A stretch of 64,000 bases of DNA from Evansella clarkii (GTDB taxonomy: Bacteria > Bacillota > Bacilli > Bacillales > Salisediminibacteriaceae). Under the pieces are notes generated by a model that worked only from the letters and a program-made list of their open reading frames with translations, was not told where the DNA came from and made no database searches. Below, piece by piece: positions 1 to 8,884 of the stretch. A program made the position numbers and the translations under genes. The stretch is taken from the NCBI RefSeq assembly GCF_002019695.1, contig NZ_KV917376.1, forward strand, positions 3,004,040-3,068,039. The letters are read 5' to 3'. How positions within the stretch are numbered: position 1 is the first letter of the stretch; each line of letters starts with the position of its first letter.

Positions 1-1101
1 AGAGAAGTTATTGAGTCGCCGCAAATGAAAGAGAAGAATAATAAGCTTGCGATTGCCCTTGGCCGTGATATCTCCGGGGAAGCGGTGGTAGCTGAGCTGA
101 ATAAGATGCCGCACTTACTTGTTGCGGGAGCCACAGGAAGCGGAAAAAGTGTATGTATCAACGGCATAATTGTCAGCATACTTATGAGAAGCAAGCCACA
201 TGAGGTGAAGCTGATGATGATTGACCCTAAAATGGTGGAGCTGAACGTATACAATGGAGTGCCACACCTGCTGTCTCCAGTAGTTACAGACCCTAAGAAA
301 GCTTCTCAGGCTCTCAAAAAGGTTGTTAATGAGATGGAAAGGCGTTATGAATTATTTGCTTATTCAGGAACGAGGAACATTGAAGGGTATAACGCCTACA
401 TTGCGAAGGAAAATAAAAAACGGGACGAAACAGAGCAGTATCAGCCCCTGCCTTATATCGTAGTAATTGTGGACGAGCTTGCTGATCTCATGATGGTTGC
501 TTCCTCAGATGTGGAAGACTCGATCACAAGGCTTGCACAAATGGCCAGAGCTGCAGGAATCCATTTAATTATTGCTACCCAGCGCCCGTCAGTGGATGTA
601 ATAACCGGGGTGATTAAAGCAAATATCCCTTCCAGAATTGCTTTCGGTGTTTCCAGTTCAACAGATTCACGAACGATTCTTGATGGTAATGGAGCTGAAA
701 AGCTGTTAGGCAGAGGGGATATGCTGTTTCTGCCGGTAGGAGCTAATAAAGCAACAAGAATACAGGGAGCGTTTTTATCTGATGAGGAAGTGGAACGAAT
801 TGTTAACCATTGCATCGAGCAGCAGAAAGCACAGTATGCTGAGGAAATGATGCCCCAGGAAGGAGAAGAAACAGTTTCCGGAGAGGTTGATGATGATTTA
901 TACGACGATGCAGTAAATCTGATTGCGGAGATGCAGACTGCTTCGGTGTCCATGCTTCAGAGACGGTTCAGGATCGGATACACAAGGGCCGCAAGACTTA
1001 TCGACGAAATGGAAGCAAGAGGTATTGTCGGCCCTTACGAGGGAAGTAAACCTAGAGAAGTATTAATCGGTAAACCGGAAAATAGTGAAATTTCAGGTTG
1101 A
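1..1101 (+). CDS. spoIIIE: DNA translocase SpoIIIE/FtsK, C-terminal part (5' truncated by window edge)
   Basis: The reading frame is open from base 1, so the gene begins upstream; 366 residues are visible. They contain the FtsK/SpoIIIE motor: Walker A GATGSGKS near visible residue 44 and Walker [15 protein letters not shown] near 152. The C-terminal winged-helix gamma domain lies in roughly the last 65 residues ([20 protein letters not shown] onward) and in this family reads polar DNA sequences. The protein pumps chromosomal DNA through the septum during sporulation and division. The following gntR and ymf genes match the spoIIIE locus of B. subtilis, which favours SpoIIIE over the paralogue SftA. 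A hairpin terminator follows directly. Confidence 0.93.
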   Translation, partial: REVIESPQMKEKNNKLAIALGRDISGEAVVAELNKMPHLLVAGATGSGKSVCINGIIVSILMRSKPHEVKLMMIDPKMVELNVYNGVPHLLSPVVTDPKKASQALKKVVNEMERRYELFAYSGTRNIEGYNAYIAKENKKRDETEQYQPLPYIVVIVDELADLMMVASSDVEDSITRLAQMARAAGIHLIIATQRPSVDVITGVIKANIPSRIAFGVSSSTDSRTILDGNGAEKLLGRGDMLFLPVGANKATRIQGAFLSDEEVERIVNHCIEQQKAQYAEEMMPQEGEETVSGEVDDDLYDDAVNLIAEMQTASVSMLQRRFRIGYTRAARLIDEMEARGIVGPYEGSKPREVLIGKPENSEISG

Positions 1102-1114
1102 TTCACAACATTCG

Positions 1115-1150
1115 AGAGGCTGGGACAAAACAGCCTCTTATAATTTTTTA
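1115..1150 (+). terminator. Rho-independent terminator after spoIIIE
   Basis: Inverted repeat AGAGGCTG / CAGCCTCT (1115-1122 and 1131-1138) with loop GGACAAAA, followed by an AT-rich stretch ending in a T run. It sits 13 bases after the stop codon. Confidence 0.7.
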
Positions 1151-1170
1151 TAGTCTTACATATTATTTCA

Positions 1171-1189
1171 TGGTACATTAATTATACCA
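1171..1189. promoter_or_regulatory. Imperfect inverted repeat upstream of the GntR gene, possible operator
   Basis: TGGTA and TACCA arms spaced by nine AT-rich bases lie about 36 bases before the gntR start. GntR/HutC regulators often bind such sites and autoregulate. Position and symmetry are seen; the role is inferred. Confidence 0.3.
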
Positions 1190-1225
1190 GTATACTTTGA
1201 GTGCTTTTATGAGGGGGGAGTTCCA

Positions 1226-1945
1226 ATGATTAAGTCAGACCACAGGCCGCTTTACCTCCAGGTTATTGATAAAATTAAAGAAGATATAGATAAAGGTATT
1301 TACGAAGCGGGAGAGAGACTCCCTTCAGAATTTCAGCTGTCCAGACAGCTTGGAGTCAGCAGAGCGACATTAAGAGAAGCTTTGCGAATGCTTGAAGATG
1401 AAAATATTATCATTCGTAAGCATGGTGTAGGAACATTTATAAATTCTAAACCATTATTCTCGTCCGGTATTGAAGAACTGTTCAGTGTCACGGATATGAT
1501 TCAGAGGGCAAATAAAAAGCCGGGAACTATATTTTTATCTTCTGTAGTTTCTCCGGCTTCAGATGAGGACAGAAACCGGTTTAATAATGCAAAAGTTAAT
1601 GAAATGACCATTATTGAGCGTGTAAGAACAGCAGATGAAGAGCCAGTTGTATATTGTCTTGATAAAATACCGAAGATGTACCTTCCTGATGCTGTATCTC
1701 ATCATCAGCAATCTATTTTCGAACAGCTGGAAGATGCGGGAATCGCAATCAGCCATGCGGTAACTCAGATTGAACCTCTCGGTTATCATGATGAAATATC
1801 TGAGATTCTGCAATGCGGACCTGAAACGGCTCTGCTGGTATTAAAGCAGCTTCACTATGACGAAGAAGAACGTCCTGTATTGTATTCACTAAACTATTTT
1901 CGTGCAGACAAATTTAAATTTCACGTTGTCCGAAAACGTGTATAA
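1226..1945 (+). CDS. ymfC: GntR/HutC-family transcriptional regulator (YmfC-like)
   Basis: 239 residues with an N-terminal winged helix-turn-helix (about residues 10-70; recognition region [19 protein letters not shown]) and a C-terminal UTRA ligand-binding domain (about 95-235). A strong GAGGGGGGAG ribosome-binding site precedes the ATG. It lies just after spoIIIE as ymfC does in B. subtilis. The effector is unknown; UTRA domains usually bind small metabolites. An inverted repeat upstream may be its own operator. The gene stands alone between two terminators, so it is probably monocistronic. Confidence 0.88.
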   Translation: MIKSDHRPLYLQVIDKIKEDIDKGIYEAGERLPSEFQLSRQLGVSRATLREALRMLEDENIIIRKHGVGTFINSKPLFSSGIEELFSVTDMIQRANKKPGTIFLSSVVSPASDEDRNRFNNAKVNEMTIIERVRTADEEPVVYCLDKIPKMYLPDAVSHHQQSIFEQLEDAGIAISHAVTQIEPLGYHDEISEILQCGPETALLVLKQLHYDEEERPVLYSLNYFRADKFKFHVVRKRV

Positions 1946-1957
1946 TTTTTATGTAAC

Positions 1958-1990
1958 CCTCTGGCCCCGCAGCCAGAGGTTTTTTTGTTT
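1958..1990 (+). terminator. Rho-independent terminator after ymfC
   Basis: CCTCTGGC / GCCAGAGG stem (1958-1965 and 1972-1979) followed by seven T residues. Confidence 0.88.
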
Positions 1991-2053
1991 TATGAATAAT
2001 AAATAACAAAATTAAACAAACAATATACTGGAACACGAAGGAGGAAGAAGGCT

Positions 2054-2182
2054 ATGGCTTATGTATATACGGCTTTTATTTTACACCCTGAAGAATACCT
2101 GGAAGTGACAGGAGATCCGACCAGAACCTTTGTGCAGCAACCAGATATAACGTCGAGATGGCAAGAGGCTGAATATGAATAA
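2054..2182 (+). CDS. Small 42-residue protein, translationally coupled to the next gene
   Basis: An ATG at 2054 is preceded by a strong GAAGGAGGAAGAAG ribosome-binding site and opens a 42-codon frame (starts MAYVYTAFILHPEEYLEV, ends QEAEYE). Its stop codon overlaps the ATG of the next gene by eight bases, which suggests translational coupling. The peptide is soluble and acidic with no membrane segment. I do not recognise a family. In B. subtilis this position holds ymfD/ymfE, which are unrelated. Confidence 0.5.
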   Translation: MAYVYTAFILHPEEYLEVTGDPTRTFVQQPDITSRWQEAEYE

Positions 2183-2642
2183 GAAAGTTAAGAAGCTGGA
2201 AGCGATTTTGTGGAGTATCGCGCTGCCAGGTTTTGCCCAGATCCTTAACGGTAAATTTATAAAAGGAGCTTCCTTTGTCCTGCTTGAAATTATTATTAAT
2301 GTAATCAGCAGGTTCAATCTTGCGATCATGTATTCGTTTCAGGGGTTCATTTACGAAGCTATTGATGTGATAGATTTCCAGTGGCTCATGTTCTATCCAT
2401 GTTTGTATATGTTTTCTATGTGGGACGCCTACCGTGACGCTGAAGGTGAAACCGGGCCTTATTCCTATCTGCCTTTTGCCTTCGGTGCATATCTGGTTAC
2501 TGTAGGCCTGATGTATTCCACGCAGCTGAGGATTTTCGGTGTCCTGCCAGGTCCCGTTTTCCTGCCGATGCTGTTCCTGATACCGGGTCTTGCCATTGGT
2601 TTTCTTATCAGGAGTGTTTTGTTAAGACTTGCTTCCTCTTAA
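2175..2642 (+). CDS. Conserved multi-pass membrane protein of unknown function
   Basis: 155 residues with about four hydrophobic segments (near residues 10-25, 30-50, 65-85 and 95-150). The N-terminal part ALPGFAQILNGKFIKGASF resembles the G-x-x-Q-x-x-x-G-x-x-x-x-G pattern of TM2-type proteins. No catalytic motif is visible. The start overlaps the stop of the preceding 42-codon ORF, so the two are likely one operon. Similar proteins occur as conserved hypotheticals in Bacillaceae; no function is assigned. Confidence 0.75.
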   Translation: MNKKVKKLEAILWSIALPGFAQILNGKFIKGASFVLLEIIINVISRFNLAIMYSFQGFIYEAIDVIDFQWLMFYPCLYMFSMWDAYRDAEGETGPYSYLPFAFGAYLVTVGLMYSTQLRIFGVLPGPVFLPMLFLIPGLAIGFLIRSVLLRLASS

Positions 2643-2802
2643 CAAAGCCAATAAGTATGAAGTTTTAAAAAAAATAACATAATACCGGTAATTTCCAGCT
2701 TAATTTTTGCATTGGCATAGTTCTTTTAGCTAAAATCATAGTTATAAGTAATTACTCATCCTGGTAAGCACAGACAAAAGAGAGAAAAGGGAGGAAGTCC
2801 AA

Positions 2803-4098
2803 TTGCGCGAACATACAATTCATGATTTTGAAACGGGCTCATTAAATGTGCATGTACTGCCATCAACCACGTATAAAACAAATACGCTGCTGCTTCATAT
2901 GAGATCTTCTCTTGATAAAGACACTGTTACAAAAAGGGCACTGCTGCCTTATGTCCTTCAAAGCGGTACGGAAAAGCATCCATCAAGAAAAGATATTCGT
3001 CATGAGCTTGACGAATTGTACGGAGCAACACTTAATGTGGATGTTTCTAAAAAAGGTGAAAACCACTTGATGACATTCAAGATGGAAGTTGCTAATGAAA
3101 AGTTTTTGACGGATGACCGGCCGCTGCTTGAGCGGGCCATCGAGATGCTTGCTTCTGTCGTTCTTCACCCGAGAACGTTAAATGACGCTTTTGACAAATC
3201 TATCGTTGATGGAGAAAAACGGGCGTTAAAACAAAAACTGGCTTCTGTGTATGATGATAAAATGAGATACGCAAATAAGCGTTTAACAGAAGAAATGTGT
3301 GAGGATGAACCGTTCAGTCTGTTTGTCCTTGGAGATTCAGAGGATCTCTCAGAAATTGATGAAAAATCCTTATATGATTATTATCTAGAAGCAATTGAAA
3401 ACGACCAGCTTGATTTATACATTATTGGTGATGTAGAGGAATCAGAAATGGAAACCTTAATTTCCAGACATTTTGGCGCTCTGGGAAAAAACGAGCGAAA
3501 AGAGAAAAAAGTAAATAAAGCGGTGCAGAAACACAGGGAAAATTCCCGTGAAGTAATTGAGGAACAGGATGTTCAGCAAGGGAAGCTTCATATAGGCTAC
3601 CGTACTTATACAACGTACGACGATGCTGATTACTTTCCTCTGCAGCTGTTTAATGGAGTGTTCGGAGGATTTTCCCATTCGAAATTATTTATTAACGTCA
3701 GGGAAAAGGCCAGCCTTGCCTATTATGCGGCTTCAAGAGTGGAAAGCCATAAAGGCCTGCTCATCGTGATGTCAGGTATAGAAAGCAATAAATTTAATGA
3801 TGCAACGGAAATCATTTTTAAACAGATGGAAGATATGAAAAAGGGGAATTTCTCTGAAGATGATTTAGAGCAGACAAAAGCTGTATTGAAAAACCAGCTT
3901 CTGGAAACAATGGATGTTCCGAGAGGGTTCATCGAACTGGAGTATCATAACAGGCTGTCAGGCACGGAACGCCCGCTTTCCGGCTGGATGGATGAAATCG
4001 ACAGTGTGACGAAGGAAGATGTTGTAAGGGTTGCAGAGAAAATAAAGCTTGATACGGTTTATTTCCTGAAGGGGAAGGAGGAAGCAGGTAATGAATAA
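2803..4098 (+). CDS. ymfF: M16-family peptidase-like protein YmfF (non-catalytic partner)
   Basis: 431 residues of the M16 (pitrilysin/insulinase) fold. The zinc-binding HxxEH motif is absent (LLPYVLQSGTEKHPS lies where it would be), so this is the inactive half of an M16 pair. The start is TTG at 2803 behind GGGAGG. It overlaps ymfH by eight bases, implying a coupled heterodimer. In B. subtilis the ymfF/ymfH/ymfI group has been linked to 5-aminopentanol modification of translation factor EF-P. The step done by the peptidases is not clear to me. Confidence 0.88.
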   Translation: MREHTIHDFETGSLNVHVLPSTTYKTNTLLLHMRSSLDKDTVTKRALLPYVLQSGTEKHPSRKDIRHELDELYGATLNVDVSKKGENHLMTFKMEVANEKFLTDDRPLLERAIEMLASVVLHPRTLNDAFDKSIVDGEKRALKQKLASVYDDKMRYANKRLTEEMCEDEPFSLFVLGDSEDLSEIDEKSLYDYYLEAIENDQLDLYIIGDVEESEMETLISRHFGALGKNERKEKKVNKAVQKHRENSREVIEEQDVQQGKLHIGYRTYTTYDDADYFPLQLFNGVFGGFSHSKLFINVREKASLAYYAASRVESHKGLLIVMSGIESNKFNDATEIIFKQMEDMKKGNFSEDDLEQTKAVLKNQLLETMDVPRGFIELEYHNRLSGTERPLSGWMDEIDSVTKEDVVRVAEKIKLDTVYFLKGKEEAGNE

Positions 4099-5386
4099 AG
4101 TAACATTTGATCAGCTGCAGGAGACTCTTTACCATGAAGAGCTTCCAAACGGACTATCAGTATATGTACTCCCAAAAAAGGGATTCAATAAAACCTTTGC
4201 TACGTTCACAACGAAATATGGGTCTATTGACAACCATTTCATACCTCTTGGCAAAAAGGATGCTATTAAGGTGCCGGACGGGATTGCACATTTTCTGGAG
4301 CATAAACTGTTTGAAAATGAAGAAGGGGAAGATGTATTCCAGCAGTTCAGCAAACAGGGAGCATCCGCTAACGCATTCACGAGCTTCACACGAACAGCGT
4401 ATTTATTCTCAAGTACGATGGAGATAGAAAAAAATCTGGAAACATTGCTTGATTTTGTCCAGGACCCTTATTTTTCAGAGCAGTCAGTGGAAAAAGAAAA
4501 AGGGATTATTGAACAGGAAATTAAGATGTATGATGATAATCCGGACTGGAGAAATTACTTCGGGCTAATCAGCAGCATGTATGAATATCACCCGGTGAAA
4601 ATCGATATTGCAGGTACAGCGGCATCTATTAACGACATTACGAAAGATATGTTATATACGTGCTATGAAACGTTCTATCACCCGAGCAACATGGTTGTAT
4701 TTGTAGTAGGGAACCTGGAACCGGAGAAAATAATCGAACAAATCAGGAACAACCAGGCGAAAAAGGATTTTAAGGCACCGGAGAAGATCGAGCGCTTTTT
4801 CGAAGCCGAACCAGAGGAAGTGCATGAAAAAGAAACGACCATTAAGATGAATGTAAATACTGGGAAATCGTTAACAGGCTTTAAAGATAAAAGGCCTGAT
4901 AAGCAGGGCACCGACCTGCTGAAGCACGAACTGTCCATTCAGCTGCTGCTGGAAATGATGTTCGGGCAGAGCAGCGAAAATTATCAGAAGCTTTTTGATG
5001 AAGGACTTATTGACGACAGTTTTTCTTTTGATTATTCAGGTGAATACGGTTTCGGCTTTTCTGTTATCGGAGGAGATACAGACCACCCTGAAAAGCTGGC
5101 GGGCCGTGTAAAAGAGATGACAAATGAATTCATTTCCGGGAATATCGATAAGGGACAGATGGAGAGTATCAGAAAGAAAAAGATCGGATACTTTCTCCGT
5201 TCCCTTAACTCACCGGAATTTATCGCAAACCAGTTTACACGCTACCAGTTTAATAAAATGGATCTTTTTGAAGTCATCCCAACACTGGAGTCACTAACGG
5301 AGCAGGATCTTGAAAATGCTATGAAAGAGCATTTTAATACAGAAACTCAGATGAGTATATGTTATATAAAGCCAAAGGGAGAGTAA
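4091..5386 (+). CDS. ymfH: M16-family zinc peptidase YmfH (catalytic subunit)
   Basis: 431 residues with an intact zinc-binding HFLEH (HxxEH) near residue 68. A downstream glutamate ligand is expected in the EKEKGIIEQEIKMY region near 140-155. Together with the overlapping ymfF it should form an M16 heterodimer with one active and one inactive subunit, as in mitochondrial processing peptidase-like complexes. It is followed one base later by ymfI, so ymfF-ymfH-ymfI form an operon. Linkage to EF-P modification is established for the B. subtilis locus; the substrate remains inferred. Confidence 0.92.
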   Translation: MNKVTFDQLQETLYHEELPNGLSVYVLPKKGFNKTFATFTTKYGSIDNHFIPLGKKDAIKVPDGIAHFLEHKLFENEEGEDVFQQFSKQGASANAFTSFTRTAYLFSSTMEIEKNLETLLDFVQDPYFSEQSVEKEKGIIEQEIKMYDDNPDWRNYFGLISSMYEYHPVKIDIAGTAASINDITKDMLYTCYETFYHPSNMVVFVVGNLEPEKIIEQIRNNQAKKDFKAPEKIERFFEAEPEEVHEKETTIKMNVNTGKSLTGFKDKRPDKQGTDLLKHELSIQLLLEMMFGQSSENYQKLFDEGLIDDSFSFDYSGEYGFGFSVIGGDTDHPEKLAGRVKEMTNEFISGNIDKGQMESIRKKKIGYFLRSLNSPEFIANQFTRYQFNKMDLFEVIPTLESLTEQDLENAMKEHFNTETQMSICYIKPKGE

Positions 5387-5387
5387 C

Positions 5388-6122
5388 ATGAAGGAGAAAC
5401 CAACAGCGTTTATTTCCGGCGCGAGCGGTGATATTGGCGGTGCAATTGCAAGAAAGCTTGCAGAAAAAGGCTTCGATCTTATACTGCATTACAATAAAAA
5501 TAAAGAACGGGCCTTGCAGCTGAAATCAGAACTGGAGGCAGACAGGGAAACTGTCTGCCTCCTTTATCAGGGGGATTTCACCCGGCCGGCGGAAGCACTG
5601 AGGGACCTGAAGGCACTGAATACTGCGCCGGAAATTATCATACATAACAGCGGGACTTCCAGGCAGGGGCTTATCACCGATCTGCCGGCGGAAGAAGTCA
5701 CCCTTGGTTTTACAGAAGGGCTTATCACACCATTTTTAATAACGCAGGCTTTTCTCCCGGAGATGATAAGAACGAGAAAAGGAAAGATTATTGTGATTTC
5801 TTCCATCTGGGGCCTCACGGGAGCCTCCTGCGAGGTTTTGTATTCCACCGTAAAAGGCGGACTGAATACGTTTGTTAAAGCCCTTGCTAAGGAAACGGCC
5901 CCGAGTAATATTCAGGTAAACGGTATAGCCCCAGGGGCGGTGAGGACCCAGATGCTCAATGGCTTTTCAGAGGAAGAACTGGCCATGCTTGAGGAAGAAA
6001 TACCTGCAGGAAGGCTTGGAACTCCTGAAGAAATTGCTTCCGCCGCAGCTTTTCTTGCTTCTGATGAGAGCAGCTATATCAACGGACAAATCCTGTCGGT
6101 GAACGGAGCATGGTATTGTTAA
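5388..6122 (+). CDS. ymfI: Short-chain dehydrogenase/reductase YmfI (EF-P modification reductase)
   Basis: 244 residues, a classical SDR: cofactor loop SGASGDIGGAIA near residue 10, catalytic Ser in VISSIWG, and catalytic YSTVK near 150. The C-terminal SYINGQILSVNGAW block is typical of FabG-like reductases. In B. subtilis YmfI reduces the precursor on EF-P to the 5-aminopentanol form. The gene follows ymfH by one base. It could be mistaken for a fatty-acid 3-oxoacyl-ACP reductase, but synteny supports YmfI. Confidence 0.9.
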   Translation: MKEKPTAFISGASGDIGGAIARKLAEKGFDLILHYNKNKERALQLKSELEADRETVCLLYQGDFTRPAEALRDLKALNTAPEIIIHNSGTSRQGLITDLPAEEVTLGFTEGLITPFLITQAFLPEMIRTRKGKIIVISSIWGLTGASCEVLYSTVKGGLNTFVKALAKETAPSNIQVNGIAPGAVRTQMLNGFSEEELAMLEEEIPAGRLGTPEEIASAAAFLASDESSYINGQILSVNGAWYC

Positions 6123-6242
6123 GACGGCTTAAGGGACCATAATTAAAATGCAGGGCATCAGAATCGTTTACAGGAAAATGAATAATTATCTTCCCGAGAG
6201 AAAAAACTAACGTTGAATTACATCTTAAGGAGGAAAATTACC

Positions 6243-6491
6243 ATGTCTGTATTAGATAACTGGCAGCAATGGAAAGAGTTCCTTGGCAGCAGGCTTGACC
6301 AGGCGAAGAGTGAAGGAATGACGGAACCTGTTATTAATGAAGTTGCCTATCAGGTTGGAGAATACCTGGCAGAACAAGTTGATCCTAAAAACGAGCAGGA
6401 ACGGGTACTCGCCGATCTTTGGAACGTGGCTTCTGAAGAAGAACAGCACGCTATCGCCAACATGATGGTTAAGCTGGTACAAAATCAATAA
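6243..6491 (+). CDS. ymfJ: DUF3243 protein YmfJ
   Basis: 82 residues, counted from the ATG at 6243, which has an AAGGAGG ribosome-binding site eight bases away; an in-frame upstream start at 6213 lacks one. The C-terminal block ADLWNVASEEEQHAIANMMV matches YmfJ of B. subtilis as I recall it. Function is unknown. Helical, cytosolic, no membrane segment. It is closed by a strong terminator. Confidence 0.88.
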   Translation: MSVLDNWQQWKEFLGSRLDQAKSEGMTEPVINEVAYQVGEYLAEQVDPKNEQERVLADLWNVASEEEQHAIANMMVKLVQNQ

Positions 6492-6496
6492 TCTGA

Positions 6497-6526
6497 AAAA
6501 GTGCCGCAGCTGCGGCACTTTTTTAT
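6497..6526 (+). terminator. Rho-independent terminator after ymfJ
   Basis: Perfect palindrome AGTGCCGCAGCTGCGGCACT (6500-6519) flanked by A and T runs. Confidence 0.92.
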
Positions 6527-6529
6527 TAA

Positions 6530-6875
6530 GGTCACGAGAGGCTTTCCAATACACGCCACTATTGACCGGAAATGATGCCGCGAGATGAGTAATTCACCCT
6601 ATGATTATAAAAGCAGCTTCGTATCTCTTCGCTTTAAAGCTCCTCAATTAGCGGGTTTTCTTTAATTTGTATAAGGGTAATGGTAAAAATTCAGTGAACA
6701 ATTTTATTGAAAATAGGCAAATTTTCGCTAAAATCCGACGTTCATAAGAAATCTCTTTAAATAGGGAAAAAAATCGATTATGATTAAAGTTAGAGAAAAT
6801 GGACCATAAGGTCAAACCTTTGTTATGTCAGTATCGAAAACACAGACGACCTGAAGGAGAGAAAGGAGTTGGCCG
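6530..6875. other. Intergenic gap between ymfJ terminator and ymfK
   Basis: AT-rich in its second half. I see a short inverted repeat AAGGTcaaACCTT near 6808-6820 and a good ribosome-binding site (GGAGAGAAAGGAG) at the end. No gene, RNA or convincing promoter could be assigned. Confidence 0.5.
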
Positions 6876-7649
6876 ATGGAGGAGAAGCAGTGGTACTTAG
6901 AATATCAGATTAATGAAAACCGTCCAGGTCTCCTTGGTGAAATTGCCTCATTGCTGGGGATGCTGCAAATAAACATTGTCACAATTAACGGTGTTGAACA
7001 TCAGCGAAGAGGAATGCTGATTAAAAGCAAAAATGATGAAGCAATTATGCGCCTGAAATATATTCTGGAAACGATGGACATTATAACATTAAGGAAGATA
7101 AGGGAGCCGAAGCTGCGGGACGTACTTGCAGTCAGGCATGGCCGGTACATCGAAAGGGATGAAGACGAGAAAAAACTGTTTCGTTTTGTAAGAGCGGAAT
7201 TAGGTCTTCTCGTTGATTTCATGGCGGAGCTGTTTAAAAAAGATGGCCACCGCCTGGTAGGGATCAGAGGGATGCCCCGGGTAGGAAAAACGGAATCTGT
7301 CGTAGCTGCGAGTGTATGTGCGAATAAACGCTGGTCTTTCCTTTCTTCAACACTATTAAGGCAGACGATTAGAAGCCAGCTCGCTGATGATGAACTATCG
7401 GAAGATCATATTTATATCATAGACGGAATCGTTTCCACAATGCGGGCATCAGAAAGGCACCAGATGCTGGTGAGTGAAATCATGCGGCTTCCTGCGACAA
7501 AAGTTGTGGAGCATCCGGATATATTTGTAAGAGAAACAGAGTATTCACTCGATGATTTCGATTATATTATTGAATTGCGCAGCGAAGAAGGGGAAAAAAT
7601 CACATATGAAGCTGTAGAATCAGGCTTCTCTTCCTTTGATATAAGCTAA
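6876..7649 (+). CDS. ymfK: DUF3388 protein YmfK with ACT-like N-terminus and P-loop
   Basis: 257 residues. The N-terminal 75 resemble an ACT-type regulatory fold (ENRPGLLGEIASLLGMLQIN). A P-loop-like GMPRVGKTES lies near residue 130, followed by a DIIDG-type segment (HIYIIDG) that could be Walker B. This is the DUF3388 family, kept next to rodZ in Bacillus. Function is unknown; the layout suggests a ligand-sensing nucleotide-binding protein, which is inference. It ends 20 bases before rodZ. Confidence 0.85.
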   Translation: MEEKQWYLEYQINENRPGLLGEIASLLGMLQINIVTINGVEHQRRGMLIKSKNDEAIMRLKYILETMDIITLRKIREPKLRDVLAVRHGRYIERDEDEKKLFRFVRAELGLLVDFMAELFKKDGHRLVGIRGMPRVGKTESVVAASVCANKRWSFLSSTLLRQTIRSQLADDELSEDHIYIIDGIVSTMRASERHQMLVSEIMRLPATKVVEHPDIFVRETEYSLDDFDYIIELRSEEGEKITYEAVESGFSSFDIS

Positions 7650-7669
7650 GTTGGTAGGTGGTGTTACGA

Positions 7670-8566
7670 TTGTCAGAATTAGGAATGCGGCTGAAGGCCG
7701 CACGGGAAGAAAAGGGCTATTCGCTGGAAGAACTCCAGACGATTACTAAAATACAGAAACGATATTTAACAGCAATTGAGGAGGGGGACTTTTCCCGCCT
7801 CCCAGGAGACTTCTACGCTCGTGCTTTTGTAAAAAGGTACGCGGACGCAGTAGGTATTGATCCTGAAAAACTCTTTGAAGAGCACAGTGGTGAACTGCCT
7901 CAGCCTAAACGGGAACCTGCAGAACTCCCGCCGCGGGCGACAAGGTCTAAACCGAAAATAATGAAGAAAAAAACTAAATTCGCTGCCCTGGTGCCGACTT
8001 TGTTTGCAGTAATTTTCATTACAGCTATCGCTGTGGGAATCTGGGCATTTGGCCAGAGGGATGGCGCTGAAGAGCCTGTGGGCATCCCCCGGGAAGAACA
8101 GCAAGGAACCTCTGAAATGGATATTCCGGCTAATAATATTGACGAAAATGAAGAGAATAATAACGGGGAAAATGCTTCTGATGCAGATAATAATGAGCCT
8201 GAAAACGCAAATGAAGAAGAGGATGAAGAATCTTCCCCTGAACAGTCTCTGGAATTTGAAGAGTCCCAGGGCAATAATGCCATTTATACGTTATCAAACA
8301 CTGACAATTTCGAAGTGAGGCTTGAATTTAGCGGTGACAGCTGGCTTCAGCTCACTAATGGTGATGGGGAGAGTCTTCATATGCAGACTCACTCAGCCGG
8401 GGATGAAGAAGAGTTTGATTTTTCCGGGGAGGAACAAATTGAGTTCAACCTGGGGCATACCCCAACTGTTGATATTTATATTAATGATGAGCTTCTGGAA
8501 TATGAGCTGGAAGTGACACGACAGTATGTGACTGTCCATTTTGAACCTCTGGAACAGGAGGATTGA
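7670..8566 (+). CDS. rodZ: RodZ-like cell-shape protein (YmfM)
   Basis: 298 residues, counted from TTG at 7670, which sits seven bases after AGGTGGTG; a GTG at 7658 would overlap that ribosome-binding site. Order: N-terminal HTH_25 domain (LGMRLKAAREEKGYSLEELQ onward), a basic stretch, one membrane helix near residues 105-127, an Asn/Glu-rich linker of about 70 residues, and a C-terminal DUF4115 beta domain outside the cell. RodZ links MreB to the membrane and supports rod shape. It is next to pgsA as in most Firmicutes. Confidence 0.9.
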   Translation: MSELGMRLKAAREEKGYSLEELQTITKIQKRYLTAIEEGDFSRLPGDFYARAFVKRYADAVGIDPEKLFEEHSGELPQPKREPAELPPRATRSKPKIMKKKTKFAALVPTLFAVIFITAIAVGIWAFGQRDGAEEPVGIPREEQQGTSEMDIPANNIDENEENNNGENASDADNNEPENANEEEDEESSPEQSLEFEESQGNNAIYTLSNTDNFEVRLEFSGDSWLQLTNGDGESLHMQTHSAGDEEEFDFSGEEQIEFNLGHTPTVDIYINDELLEYELEVTRQYVTVHFEPLEQED

Positions 8567-8569
8567 TTA

Positions 8570-8603
8570 AAAGAGAGCTGGCAACCAGCTCTCTTTATTT
8601 TAC
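8570..8603 (+). terminator. Rho-independent terminator after rodZ
   Basis: AAGAGAGCTGG / CCAGCTCTCTT stem (8571-8581 and 8585-8595), three-base loop, then a T-rich tail. Confidence 0.88.
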
Positions 8604-8884
8604 ACTTTCAGAAACTATAATATTTCAGCCGTGAAGTTGATTCGAAGTAGTGATTTTAAGGAGAAGGTATAAGTGCAGCTACGCCTCTGTGTTCCCCTTA
8701 AGCCCCGGCCAATCGACGAGTTTTCTTTAGGTGTGTTTTTTTAGCTTAATACTTATTTAATTCCTCTTTTCCCGGTGCCGCTCATATTAGCATTATCGCT
8801 GTTATTCTGTTAAAATTGATAAAGCTCACGTACTGGAGCACAATGAGGCAAGCCCTGTCTTTAACAGAGTTAGGAGGATCCAAG
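8604..8884. other. Intergenic gap between rodZ and pgsA
   Basis: Holds a 23-codon GTG-initiated frame behind AAGGAG near 8660 that I do not trust, and a GC-richer patch at 8676-8720 that looks like a worn interspersed repeat. A GGAGG-type site at its end serves pgsA. No promoter could be called with confidence. Confidence 0.4.

Noticed and set aside
453-953. A 166-residue reverse-strand ORF opposite spoIIIE
   Set aside because: Shadow ORF, serine-rich, no recognisable domain.
8660-8735. A 23-codon gene behind AAGGAG upstream of pgsA
   Set aside because: Very short, GTG start, and the sequence looks like a worn interspersed repeat; no support beyond the AAGGAG.
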